From positions 1 through 50,426 of the forward strand of contig JAJEBR010000063.1 in assembly GCA_022822445.1 (NCBI GenBank): a stretch of DNA of 50,426 nucleotides. The letters are read 5' to 3'. A program made the translations under genes and the position numbers. The notes under the pieces were generated by a model, which did not search any database, was not told where the DNA came from, and worked only from the letters and a program-made list of their open reading frames with translations. This DNA comes from Gemmatimonadota bacterium (lineage in GTDB: Bacteria; Gemmatimonadota; Gemmatimonadetes; Longimicrobiales; Gaopeijiaceae). Shown here piece by piece: positions 25,324 through 36,117 of the stretch (positions are counted from its first letter, which is position 1; every line of letters starts with the position of its first letter).

Positions 25324-25551
25324 ATGAAACCAGGGATGTGGAACACGCGATCCGTGCAACTCAATGTTCGTCTCCCCAATGACATTGCAGCGGAAGCAGA
25401 GGAGGTGCAGCGGTCCGACCCGGATTTCCTTGGCCGGGTCATTCAATACGGGCTCACGCGGCGAACCATCTATCGTCGACTCAGAGAGGCCGAGGCCCGC
25501 GAAAGGCGGGCGATGGACACTTCGGGGGATTCCGCGTCTACCTTCGCCTAG
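25324..25551 (+). CDS. Small ribbon-helix-helix-like protein
   Basis: A 75-residue protein. The segment RSVQLNVRLPNDIAAEAEEV followed by a second helix (DFLGRVIQYGLTRRTIYRRLRE) resembles a ribbon-helix-helix DNA-binding fold, in which a beta strand contacts the major groove and two helices pair in the dimer. Such proteins usually repress their own promoter. ATG 25324 or ATG 25336 may be the start, the second being closer to the conserved strand. No toxin-like partner follows: the next 250 bases have no good gene. Assignment is by pattern only. Confidence 0.5.
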   Translation: MKPGMWNTRSVQLNVRLPNDIAAEAEEVQRSDPDFLGRVIQYGLTRRTIYRRLREAEARERRAMDTSGDSASTFA

Positions 25552-25807
25552 CAGTCCGTGGAATAATTCCCCGCTGCATTCGGGCGGCGATGCATCCACG
25601 TTCAGCCACGGCGGTGTGATGGTCCAGCCGCCGCCTGTCGGCGCTGGGATCAGATGTTTCCGTATCGGATAAGCGCCCCTTGACCGCCCGTCATCAAAGT
25701 GGCGACATTCCTGTTACCGTCGCATTGCACTTGATCCGTTAGTGTATTTCGGGACGCCGGGCCGACGAGTCGTCGGTTCGGGGGCGGTATTCGTGGCGGA
25801 GGGTGAA

Positions 25808-26122
25808 ATGGTGGAGCGAGACGAAGACCTCGTACTTCGGGCCAAATACCGGGACTACTGCTCGGCGAAGGTGGCCGATGCCGTGCTGTCGTTGCCGCCC
25901 ACCGAGATCTACAAGCTCGCCGAGGCCGAGGCGCGCGCCGCCAACCGGCTGGCGCCCGCCTCCTACAACGACGCCATTCGCTTCGCTACGCGCAAGATTC
26001 GGGAGCAGCTGAACCTGCCGGAGTTCCAGGAATGGGCCCGGGCCTACCGCGAGGATCCGTCTCGCTACGATCCGGAACTCATGGGATTGTGGGAGTCGGA
26101 GGAGGAAGGCGGGCCGGGCTAG
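25808..26122 (+). CDS. Small helical protein of unknown function
   Basis: A 104-residue, predicted all-helical, acidic soluble protein (KVADAVLSLPPTEIYKLAEA, DAIRFATRKIREQL, FQEWARAYREDPSRYDPEL). I know of no family. ATG 25808 has GGAGGGTGA immediately upstream; the frame is open to 25742 but lacks a ribosome site there. It converges on infA, ending 11 bases from it. The 256 bases before it hold no other gene, only another GTTAGTGT near 25738. Confidence 0.6.
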   Translation: MVERDEDLVLRAKYRDYCSAKVADAVLSLPPTEIYKLAEAEARAANRLAPASYNDAIRFATRKIREQLNLPEFQEWARAYREDPSRYDPELMGLWESEEEGGPG

Positions 26123-26132
26123 CCCCCGAGGC

Positions 26133-26348
26133 CTATTTGTACCGGTAGGTCACGCGGCCGCGGGTCAGGTCGTAGGGGGACATCTCCACCTTGACGCGGT
26201 CGCCGGCGAGCACACGGATGTAGAATTTCCGCATCTTGCCGGAGAGATACGCCAGGATCTCGTGGCCGTTTTCCAGCTTGACCCTGAAGTTCGCGTTGGG
26301 GAGGACCTCGGTAACGGTGCCTTCCATCTCGATTGCGTCGTTGGCCAA
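26133..26348 (-). CDS. infA: Translation initiation factor IF-1
   Basis: A 71-residue OB-fold protein that binds the ribosomal A site during initiation. The sequence [40 protein letters not shown] and the terminal [15 protein letters not shown] are diagnostic. The start is a TTG at 26348 with GAGGAAGG about four bases upstream, replacing the usual ATG. The gene follows ssb by 38 bases on the same strand. Confidence 0.95.
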   Translation of the reverse strand: MANDAIEMEGTVTEVLPNANFRVKLENGHEILAYLSGKMRKFYIRVLAGDRVKVEMSPYDLTRGRVTYRYK

Positions 26349-26386
26349 GGTACCTTCCTCGCTCTGCGTCTCCGCTATTGCGCCCT

Positions 26387-26833
26387 CTAGAAGGGCAGGT
26401 CGTCGTCGGGTTCGTTGATCGGGGGCTGCGGGCGCGACGGACGCTGGCCTCCGTAGCCCCCCGGGCCGCCGCCCTCGTCCGATGCGGCTCTTCCCGGCCC
26501 GCCCGAACCCAGCATGATCATTTCGTTTACGATGATGTCGGTCCAGTACCGGGTACCGCCCTGTTCGTCCTGGGTCTGGGAATACTCTATCCGTCCCTCC
26601 ACGTAGAGCCGGTCGCCCTTCTTGACCCACTGCTCCACCACATCGACGAGCCGCCCGAAGATGGTGAGTCTGTGCCACTGGGTGCGGTCCTGCTGCTGCC
26701 CGGACCGGTCCGTGAACTGCCGGTTGGTTGCCATCGAAAGCTTGGCCACCCGGTTGCCGGAAGCGGTCGTGCGCACGTCGGGGTCACCTCCGACGTTGCC
26801 GATGAGCGTGGCCTTGTTGAGCGAACGCGCCAT
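26387..26833 (-). CDS. ssb: Single-stranded DNA-binding protein
   Basis: A 148-residue SSB. The N-terminal OB fold ([50 protein letters not shown] in parts) is followed by a Gly/Pro-rich linker and the acidic protein-interaction tip EPDDDLPF, which recruits repair and replication proteins. Length and domains are standard. It starts with ATG at 26833 and precedes infA; the recF/gyrB genes lie nearby on the other strand. Confidence 0.96.
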   Translation of the reverse strand: MARSLNKATLIGNVGGDPDVRTTASGNRVAKLSMATNRQFTDRSGQQQDRTQWHRLTIFGRLVDVVEQWVKKGDRLYVEGRIEYSQTQDEQGGTRYWTDIIVNEMIMLGSGGPGRAASDEGGGPGGYGGQRPSRPQPPINEPDDDLPF

Positions 26834-27032
26834 GGTTCTTCTTTGCCTGTATCCCTGGATTCCCATCCGTCGGCCCCCCGTGGAGCCGCCGGGCACTGCG
26901 GAAGGTAAGGCAGGGGGCGCGCGATTGCTACGGCATGGCGGCAAATCGGTCCCATTTGGCGGTGGCAAGCGCCCGAAATCGCGGCTAGCTTCCATTGTTG
27001 CCTTCACCGGCCTCCCCCCAACCGCGCTCCAA

Positions 27033-27818
27033 ATGAACGACAACACGTACGTCAGGACGGAAGTCAGGGATTCCATCGCCACGGTCACCATTGACCGGCA
27101 GGCGAAGCTCAACGCGCTGAACCCGCAGGTCATCGCGGACATCGATGCCGCGTTCGCCGGAGTGCGCGGGGACGCGGGGGTGCGCGCCGTCATACTGACC
27201 GGAGCGGGTGACAAGGCATTCGTGGCCGGAGCCGATATCGGCGTGCTTGCGACGATGACTCCCCGCACGGGGGTCGCCGTCAGCCGCGAGGGCCAGGAGG
27301 TCCTGCGCCGGATCGAACGGTTCCCGAAGCCGGTGGTGGCCGCGGTGGGTGGGTATGCGCTCGGCGGTGGCTGCGAGCTCGCGATCGCGTGCCATCTGCG
27401 GGTGGCGAGCGAGCGGGCGCGCTTCGGTCTGCCGGAGGTGGGGCTCGGGATCATCCCGGGATACGGGGGGACGGTGAGGCTGGCCCGCCTGGTGGGTCTG
27501 GGGCGCGCGGTGGAGATGGTGCTCACCGGCGACATGATCACTGCGGAGCGGGCGGCCGAGATCGGGCTCGCGAACCTCGTGGTCCCGCACGAGGAGCTGA
27601 TGGAGCGCACGAGGAAGCTGGCCGGGCGAATCGCCCGCAATGCGCCGGTCGCGCTCGAGATGGCGCTCAGGTCGATGTACGAGGCCGTCGAGAGCAGCAT
27701 GGAGCACGCGCAGGAGCTGGAATCCACCCTCTTCGGCCTGCTCGCCTCCACCGACGACATGCGGGAGGGAATGGCGGCTTTTCTGGAGAAGCGCCGGGCC
27801 GCGTTCAAGGGCGAATAA
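27033..27818 (+). CDS. Enoyl-CoA hydratase/isomerase family protein
   Basis: A 261-residue crotonase-fold enzyme that hydrates trans-2-enoyl-CoA to 3-hydroxyacyl-CoA. The oxyanion-hole segment AFVAGADIGVL, GYALGGGCELA, and both catalytic glutamate contexts (LPEVGLGIIPGYGGT and AVEMVLTGD) are present, so it should be active as a hydratase. ATG 27033 begins the conserved part; the bases before it are pyrimidine-rich and show no Shine-Dalgarno sequence. With the thiolase and hydroxyacyl-CoA dehydrogenase it completes three steps of beta-oxidation, though it lies 4 kb away from them. Confidence 0.92.
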   Translation: MNDNTYVRTEVRDSIATVTIDRQAKLNALNPQVIADIDAAFAGVRGDAGVRAVILTGAGDKAFVAGADIGVLATMTPRTGVAVSREGQEVLRRIERFPKPVVAAVGGYALGGGCELAIACHLRVASERARFGLPEVGLGIIPGYGGTVRLARLVGLGRAVEMVLTGDMITAERAAEIGLANLVVPHEELMERTRKLAGRIARNAPVALEMALRSMYEAVESSMEHAQELESTLFGLLASTDDMREGMAAFLEKRRAAFKGE

Positions 27819-27867
27819 GGGGGTAGGCGGAGCGGGGCGCCGACCCCGCCTGATCCCAGTGATTTCC

Positions 27868-27876
27868 TGTTATATT
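27868..27876 (+). promoter_or_regulatory. Extended -10 promoter for recF
   Basis: TG at 27868-27869, one base, then TATATT at 27871-27876 is a good extended -10 element. No -35 box is evident. Transcription should begin near 27882-27884, which coincides with ATG 27882 of a 13-codon open frame that ends at the recF start. Confidence 0.45.
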
Positions 27877-27881
27877 CAAGG

Positions 27882-27923
27882 ATGCACGGAATACCCTGTT
27901 TCCACTGCCGTTCGTGGTCTTGA
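27882..27923 (+). CDS. Possible 13-residue leader peptide ahead of recF
   Basis: This short frame (MHGIPCFHCRSWS) starts at ATG 27882, right where the extended -10 element would begin the transcript. It ends with TGA at 27921-27923, overlapping a TTG at 27920 that is in the recF frame. The TTGA junction is the same type of coupling seen between other gene pairs here. No conservation evidence is available, so it may be chance. Confidence 0.25.
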   Translation: MHGIPCFHCRSWS

Positions 27924-29061
27924 GGAAACTGGAGCTGCGCCACTTCCGCAACCTCGGAGTCCAGGAATTGCAGTTCCCCCCCGAGGGGGTGGCGGTCGTC
28001 GGCGACAACGCGCAGGGGAAGACGAACCTCCTCGAAGCGATCTACTACCTGGAGAGCTTCCGTTCATTCCGGGGTGCGGGTGACGCCGAATTGACGGCCT
28101 TTTCGGAAGACGTGTTCCACCTCCGGGGATCGGTGGACGGCAGTGAGCCGACGACCGTGGCGGCGGGCTTCGACAGAAGGACGAAGAGCAAGAAGGTGAC
28201 GGTGGACGGAAACGACGCGATCAGAGTCTCGGCCGCCCTTGGCAGACTGGCGGCGGTCGTGTTCTCGCCGTCGGATGCGGAGCTGGTGAGCGGCGGGCCC
28301 GCCGTGCGCCGCCGTTTCCTGGATGTCGTCCTTTCTCTGAACCGGCGCGGATACCTCGAAACGCTGCAGGAATACCGCAGGACGCTGGCTCAGCGGAACG
28401 CCGCGCTGCGGAGCGGGCCGGGCGGGCCTGTCCGCAGGGAGTGGGCAAGTCCGTGGGAGGACCGGCTCGTTGGAACGGGAGCCCGTCTCACGCGCATGCG
28501 GGAAGAGTGGGTATCGGAGTGGTCCGGGCACTTCGCGCGGTACTACGAGACCATCTCCGGAGGCGACTCCGCCGCGGTCGCGTATCGGCCGAACCTCGGC
28601 CCCGGCCGGACCCGGGAGGCTGCGGGCGATCCGGCTCCGGCCGAGGAGGGCGAGTTGCGCGAACGCTTCAGGGGCCGTCTCGACGACTGCTGGCAGAGGG
28701 ATGCGCGGCTCGGCACGACCGGCGCGGGACCCCATCGCGACGAACTCCTCGTCACGATCGCCACCGGCGGCGGCGGGCTTCCCGCGCGCGCCTACGGGTC
28801 GGGCGGGCAGCGCCGCACGGCCGCGCTCGCGCTCCGGCTCACCGAAGCGGCCACCATCCGCCGGCAGCGCGGGACCGAACCGATCCTCCTCGTCGACGAC
28901 GCCTTCGCCGAACTCGACGCGGGCCGCTCCGGCCGCCTGGCCACGCTGCTCGCGGAGGAGAGTACTGGCCAGGTGATCCTGACCGTCCCCAAGGAGTCGG
29001 ATGTGCGGATGCCGGGCCGCAGCCTGCCGCACTGGCGCATTCAGGGTGGGAAGGTCGCGGC

Positions 29062-29065
<4 letters not shown>
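27914..29065 (+). CDS. recF: DNA replication and repair protein RecF
   Basis: A 383-residue SMC-like ATPase that loads RecA at gaps with RecO and RecR. Walker A VGDNAQGKT (Gly30-Thr37) is followed by NLLEAIYYLESFRS. The C-terminal half has the signature YGSGGQRRTAALALRL and Walker B ILLVDDAFAELD. It is a little longer than usual because of a Pro/Glu/Ala insertion around residues 230-250. GTG 27914 or TTG 27920 may be the start; neither has a Shine-Dalgarno sequence, and an upstream leader frame could couple to the TTG. Its stop overlaps the GTG of the DciA-like gene by four bases. Confidence 0.93.
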
Positions 29066-31330
<2,265 letters not shown>

Positions 31331-31590
31331 CGGAGCGTGGATGCTCCCGCGCCCGGACCGAGGGTGGCGCACTGGATAGGCAAAGTGTAAAGAGAATTTG
31401 ACGTTTTGTAATGTTTTCATGACAACTGGGACTGGAAGCCACCCTCGGGTTCGGGCTCACGTTCCGTTGGAATCCCCGCGCTTGCGGGAAAGGGAGGGAG
31501 TCATTCGGACTCCCCGGAATGGTCGCGGCGCCCAGTGGATCAGGGATCGGGCACCGCATCAGCAGAATCAATAAGGAGAGAAATGGAACG
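31331..31590 (+). promoter_or_regulatory. Region upstream of the SusC-like gene
   Basis: This 260-base gap has an AT-rich patch (31376-31425). TTGACG at 31398-31403 is a fair -35 box, but the -10 at the proper distance is poor. A small hairpin, CCCGC at 31475-31479 with GCGGG at 31484-31488, follows without a U-tract. AAGGAGAG at 31573-31580 is the ribosome site of the receptor gene. Confidence 0.35.
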
Positions 31591-34533
31591 ATGCACTACC
31601 AACGACTACTGAGGGTTCTTGCGACCCTCGCAACCCTTGCGGCCCTGGCGGGCGCTGCCCCGGCGCCGGTCCAGAGCCAGACCGGCGTCATTCAGGGCCG
31701 GGTGCTGGACGCCACTTCGGGGCGTCCGCTGTCCAACGCGCAGGTCCTCGTCACGGGGACGGGAATCGGTCAGCTCACCAATGCGTCAGGCAGCTTTCTG
31801 CTTTTGAATGTGCCCGCCGGCGAGCACGTCGTTCGGTCGACGCTGATCGGGTACACCGAGGCCGAGCAGACCGTGACCGTTGCGGCCGGACAGACGGCCA
31901 GCATCGAAATCGAGATGTCGTCGACGGCGATCGCACTCGACGAGGTCGTCGTGACCGGCGTGGGCGCGGAGACCGCCCGGCGCGCGCTCGGCACTTCGGT
32001 CGAAGTCCTCACCAGCGACGACATCGCGCAGGCGCCCGTCCAGTCCGTCGACCAGCTGCTCCAGGGCCGCGTCGCCGGCGCGACCGTCAACGCCACCTCG
32101 GCCCAGCCGGGCACCGGCTCGCTGATCAACTTCCGGGGCATTTCCTCGGTGTTCGGCGCCCAGACCCCGGTCATCTACGTGGACGGGGTGCGGGTCGACA
32201 ACGACCAGTCGACCGCCGCGGGCACCGGGGGCGAGCAGTCTTCCGCGCTCGCCGACCTGCTGACCAGCGACATCGAGCGGATCGAGATTACCAGGGGCGG
32301 AGCGGCATCGACGCTGTACGGGTCGGATGCCGCGACCGGGGTCATCCAGATCTTCACCCGGAAGGGCACCCCCGGAGCGCCGCGCATCACGGCGCGCATC
32401 GAGCAGGGCATCGAGGTGCCGGAGCTCAAGTACATCTTCGACACCGGCGTGATCTTCCCCGGCCGGGTCGAGTCCGGCGAGGTCACCGGAACCTTCCTGC
32501 AGGACGAGTACTTCAGGAACGGGCAGGCGCAGAGCTACTACCTGGGGGTGAACGGGGGCACCGCCGACGTGACCTACAGCGTCAGCGGCCGCCTCGGGGA
32601 CCGGACGGGCACGCAGCCCAAGGACGCCAGCACCAACTACAACCTGCGGGGCGGGCTGCAGGCGTCCCTCAGCGACGACTTCACCCTGGAGTTCTCGGGC
32701 AGCTACGTCCGCCACAACTTCCAGCGGCTCTACAACGGATCCTCAATCGGGGATCCCATCACCACCTTCGAGGTCGGCGACGCCCTCTTCTTCTCGGGCG
32801 CCTCCACCCTGCGGGAGGCCTTCGACATCTTCCTGATGCCGGACATCGACGAGTGGGTCAACCGGTTCATCTTCGCCGCCAGCGCGCGCTGGGACATCCG
32901 CGACGACCTGTCCGCCAGGATCACGGTGGGCAGCGACAACCGGAGCAACCAGCAGCGGATCTATCAACCGATCGGCTTCACCCCGGGCGAAGCCACCGGC
33001 CAGCTGAACCGTCGGGACCGCTCCTTCACCTCGGTGTCGCTCGACGCGGGTGCGACCTACGCCTGGGAGAACCCCGACGGGAGCATCGGTTCCTCGCTGA
33101 CCGTCGGCGTGCAGGGATTCCGGGAGGATGAGAGCATCGTCAACGGCAACGGACTGGGCTTCGCCCTGCCGGGCTCCTTCGACTTCGACGCGGCCGCCGA
33201 GATCACCGCCTTCGAGGGCAACGCCGAGGTGTTCAACGGGGGGCTCTACGTGGACGAACAGCTGAGCCTCTGGAACAAGCTGTACCTCGGCGGCGGATTC
33301 CGCATCGACGCGGGTTCCAGCTTCGGAGACAACATCGACACGGAACTGTATCCCAAGGCCACCGGGTCGTACATGCTCTCCGACGACGTCGGCCTGCCGT
33401 TCGTGGACGAACTCAAGCTCCGCACCGCCTACGGGCAGACCGGCAGGTTCCCGGGCGCCTTCCTGAAGGACCGGACCTTCTCCGCCATCTCCTTCCGCGG
33501 GGAGTCTGCTCCCAGGTTCGCCAATCCCGGCAACGCGGAGCTGCGGCCGGAGAAGACGACGACGATCGAGGCCGGGATCGACGCCGCCCTGTGGAACAAC
33601 CGGATCGGCATCGACCTGACCGTCTACGACGCCCGTACGACCGACGCGCTCTTCCAGGTGCCGCGCCAGCCGGTGACCGGCCAGGGCACGCAGCAGGAGA
33701 ACGTGGGAGAGATTCTGAACCGCGGTGTCGAGCTGGGCGTCAACCTCGATGTTCTCAACACCAGACAGCTGGTGTGGAGCCTGGGTGGCACCTTCCGGTA
33801 CACCCACAACGAGGTCACCGACATGGGCGGCGTCGCGGACTTCGGCGCGGACGGTTCCCAGAAGCGCGTGACCGGCTGCTGGACGATGGTCGATGGGGAA
33901 TGCCGCGGCGGACCCGTGGGTGCCTGGTGGGTGACCATGCCGGTGGACACCAACGGAGACGGTCTGCCGGATGGCTCCGAACGCCAGTTCACCGGGGGAT
34001 TCCCGGTTCCGGACAAGAGCGGGAGCTTCAACACCACGTTCGGGATCGGCAACAACCTGACGATCAGCGCGCTCGCGGACTGGGCCGCCGGCCACCAGGT
34101 GTTCGACTGGGGCTCGGTGTGGGCCACCTTCAACGGGATCTACCGGCGTGAGCGCGTTCGCTGCGGAATGGAAGAGGGCGCGGCCGAAGGCTGTGAGTAC
34201 GCCTTTCCCACCCGGTACGACGCCAGCGGAGTCGCACAGGGCAAATACAGCCAGAACGCGGCGCGGAGCGCCTTCCTCTACGACGGCGACTTCCTCAAGC
34301 TCAGGGAGGTGTCGGTGTGGTACGCGCTTCCCGAAGCCTTTGCCGCCGGCATGAACGCCAGCCGTGCTTCGCTCTTCGCAAGCGGGCGCAACCTGTGGAT
34401 CTGGTCCCGTAACGAGATCGTCGACGGCGAACTCAACGGGCTTTCCGGCGGCGGACTGCAGCTCGGAGGCGAGACCAGTGCCACCCTTTCCCCGAACCGG
34501 CAGTTCAAGTTTGGTGTCGAGGTCGTCTTCTAA
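31591..34533 (+). CDS. SusC/RagA-family TonB-linked outer-membrane receptor
   Basis: A 980-residue outer-membrane transporter. A signal peptide (about residues 1-30, ending VQSQ) precedes a carboxypeptidase-like regulatory domain (GVIQGRVLDATSGRPLSNAQ through LIGYTEAEQTVTV). The link SSTAIALDEVVVTG leads into the plug (PVQSVDQLLQGRVAGATV, YGSDAATGVIQIFTRKG) and a 22-strand-type barrel ending in Phe (VEVVF). The receptor imports a large ligand, using energy from TonB, together with the SusD-like lipoprotein encoded next. The ligand cannot be deduced: no glycosidase or peptidase gene is attached. ATG 31591 is preferred over 31519 because it begins the signal peptide; AAGGAG is about 12 bases before it. 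Confidence 0.92.
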   Translation: MHYQRLLRVLATLATLAALAGAAPAPVQSQTGVIQGRVLDATSGRPLSNAQVLVTGTGIGQLTNASGSFLLLNVPAGEHVVRSTLIGYTEAEQTVTVAAGQTASIEIEMSSTAIALDEVVVTGVGAETARRALGTSVEVLTSDDIAQAPVQSVDQLLQGRVAGATVNATSAQPGTGSLINFRGISSVFGAQTPVIYVDGVRVDNDQSTAAGTGGEQSSALADLLTSDIERIEITRGGAASTLYGSDAATGVIQIFTRKGTPGAPRITARIEQGIEVPELKYIFDTGVIFPGRVESGEVTGTFLQDEYFRNGQAQSYYLGVNGGTADVTYSVSGRLGDRTGTQPKDASTNYNLRGGLQASLSDDFTLEFSGSYVRHNFQRLYNGSSIGDPITTFEVGDALFFSGASTLREAFDIFLMPDIDEWVNRFIFAASARWDIRDDLSARITVGSDNRSNQQRIYQPIGFTPGEATGQLNRRDRSFTSVSLDAGATYAWENPDGSIGSSLTVGVQGFREDESIVNGNGLGFALPGSFDFDAAAEITAFEGNAEVFNGGLYVDEQLSLWNKLYLGGGFRIDAGSSFGDNIDTELYPKATGSYMLSDDVGLPFVDELKLRTAYGQTGRFPGAFLKDRTFSAISFRGESAPRFANPGNAELRPEKTTTIEAGIDAALWNNRIGIDLTVYDARTTDALFQVPRQPVTGQGTQQENVGEILNRGVELGVNLDVLNTRQLVWSLGGTFRYTHNEVTDMGGVADFGADGSQKRVTGCWTMVDGECRGGPVGAWWVTMPVDTNGDGLPDGSERQFTGGFPVPDKSGSFNTTFGIGNNLTISALADWAAGHQVFDWGSVWATFNGIYRRERVRCGMEEGAAEGCEYAFPTRYDASGVAQGKYSQNAARSAFLYDGDFLKLREVSVWYALPEAFAAGMNASRASLFASGRNLWIWSRNEIVDGELNGLSGGGLQLGGETSATLSPNRQFKFGVEVVF

Positions 34534-34562
34534 TGGCCGGCATGCAACGGAGAACGGATAGA

Positions 34563-36035
34563 ATGATGAAGAGAGACATATCGATCCCGAGGTGGGGACG
34601 GCTGGCCATGGCCGGGGTGCTTCTCGGCGCCCTGGCGGCCGGCGGCTGCGACGCCATCGATCCCACCGGAGTGAACAATCCGACGACCACCGACGAGGAC
34701 CTGGCGCAGGCCACCAACCCGACCGAAGCGCTGCTTCCCGGGCTGAGGGCGCAGTTCGCCCGGCTGATCAACGCCTACGTCGTCGCGGAGGTCGTTACCG
34801 ACAACTACTCGATCCACGGCACCGGGCTCATCCAGACGCTGGACGCGCCGAACGAGATCACCCCCGACATCATGAACGCGACGGGGACGAGCGCCACCGG
34901 GGTCTACTGGAACGTCCAGGAGCTGCGCGCGCTGGCGAATTTCGTGATCGACGAGATCGCGCCGAACGACGCCGGGGCGCCACCGGCGCTCGTCGCCGAG
35001 GCCCACTACTACCGGGGCATGGCGTACCTGATCATGGGCGAGGTCTTCTCGGCGGTGCCGCATGAGGAGGACGGCGCCCCGCAACCCGTCGAGGTCGCGC
35101 TGGGCCGGGCCGTCACCGACCTGCAGGCGGCGACGGGTTTCGGACCGCAGACCAACGCGGCTCTGGCGCGGGCCTATCGGCTCCAGGGTGACCGGGGAGC
35201 CGCTGCCGGGGCGGCGAACGCGGTGCTGTCGGCCGACGCGGAGTTCCTCTTCGCGCCTCCCTATGACGCGGGTTCCATCGCGAACACGTCGGTGTTCTTC
35301 CTGGTGCTGAGGGCGTTGCAGGAGATGCAGCCGCTCCCCCGGCTGGACTTCCTCGATCCCAAGTACACGGTGCGCGACGCCGCCATCCCCATCGCCAAGG
35401 CGGAGGAAATGCACCTGATCCTGGCGGAGGTCGCGCTGGCGTCGGGCGACCTGGCGGGGGCGAAGAGCCAGCTCGCCAGTGCCATTCGGCTCGCCGGAAC
35501 CCGTGGCACCGTTTCCTTCGACGACATCGACGAGCGCCGCAACGCCGATCTCAGCCTGCGCCCGAGGGACTCCGAAATCCTCGTGCGGGCGGATGCGGAC
35601 AGCCCCTTCCGGGCCGGCCTGGTGCTCGACCGCCCGGGTGACGGGCTCACGATCTCCAACATCTCCGGGACATCGCTCGACGCCGACAGCGTCGCGGCCC
35701 TGTCGGAAGCATCCGACCTGTGGCACTCGCTCTGGCTCGCGCGGCAGGAGATCCTCTTCCTGGAGGGCAGAAGGCTCGCCGACCTGGGGATCAAGCTCCC
35801 GATGATGCTGCGCGAAATCGACCAGAACCCCAACATCAGCGAGGGTGGGCCGGGCACGGTGCCGGTCCTCCCGGGGTTCGTCCCCGTGGCGCCGCGCTAC
35901 GCGATGGATGTGTATTCGCCGGTCGAGCTGTACGATGGCGACGGCCCCGACGCGACCCTGCTCAGCACGATGGTGACGATCGGGGTGGACATGAACAGGG
36001 TGCTGGTGCAGAACAACGCCTCACCCTTCAACTAG
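34563..36035 (+). CDS. SusD/RagB-family outer-membrane lipoprotein
   Basis: A 490-residue ligand-capturing lipoprotein that caps the SusC-like barrel. The signal ends in LAAGGC, whose Cys would be lipidated, and the mature protein is helical with TPR-like repeats (EAHYYRGMAYLIMGEVF, NAALARAYRLQGDRG, KAEEMHLILAEVALASGDL). The late LWLARQEILFLEGRRLADLG is also typical. The first ATG (34533) overlaps the SusC stop as TAATG; ATG 34563 and 34566 are just before the signal and have GGAG about ten bases upstream, so I use 34563. It is coupled to the receptor by position. A ligand is not indicated. Confidence 0.88.
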   Translation: MMKRDISIPRWGRLAMAGVLLGALAAGGCDAIDPTGVNNPTTTDEDLAQATNPTEALLPGLRAQFARLINAYVVAEVVTDNYSIHGTGLIQTLDAPNEITPDIMNATGTSATGVYWNVQELRALANFVIDEIAPNDAGAPPALVAEAHYYRGMAYLIMGEVFSAVPHEEDGAPQPVEVALGRAVTDLQAATGFGPQTNAALARAYRLQGDRGAAAGAANAVLSADAEFLFAPPYDAGSIANTSVFFLVLRALQEMQPLPRLDFLDPKYTVRDAAIPIAKAEEMHLILAEVALASGDLAGAKSQLASAIRLAGTRGTVSFDDIDERRNADLSLRPRDSEILVRADADSPFRAGLVLDRPGDGLTISNISGTSLDADSVAALSEASDLWHSLWLARQEILFLEGRRLADLGIKLPMMLREIDQNPNISEGGPGTVPVLPGFVPVAPRYAMDVYSPVELYDGDGPDATLLSTMVTIGVDMNRVLVQNNASPFN

Positions 36036-36117
36036 CAACCGGCAGGATGGACCGGCAGTCCGTGGCGGGCGTTGTGTCGCTGCGGGCTGCCGGTCGGACC
36101 GTGAGGAGGTCCTCCCG

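Noticed and set aside
23422-25551. Unknown module considered as a toxin-antitoxin or defence system
   Set aside because: No toxin, nuclease, helicase or reverse transcriptase motif is visible in either protein, and the ribbon-helix-helix-like gene has no adjacent partner; kept only as an unknown module.
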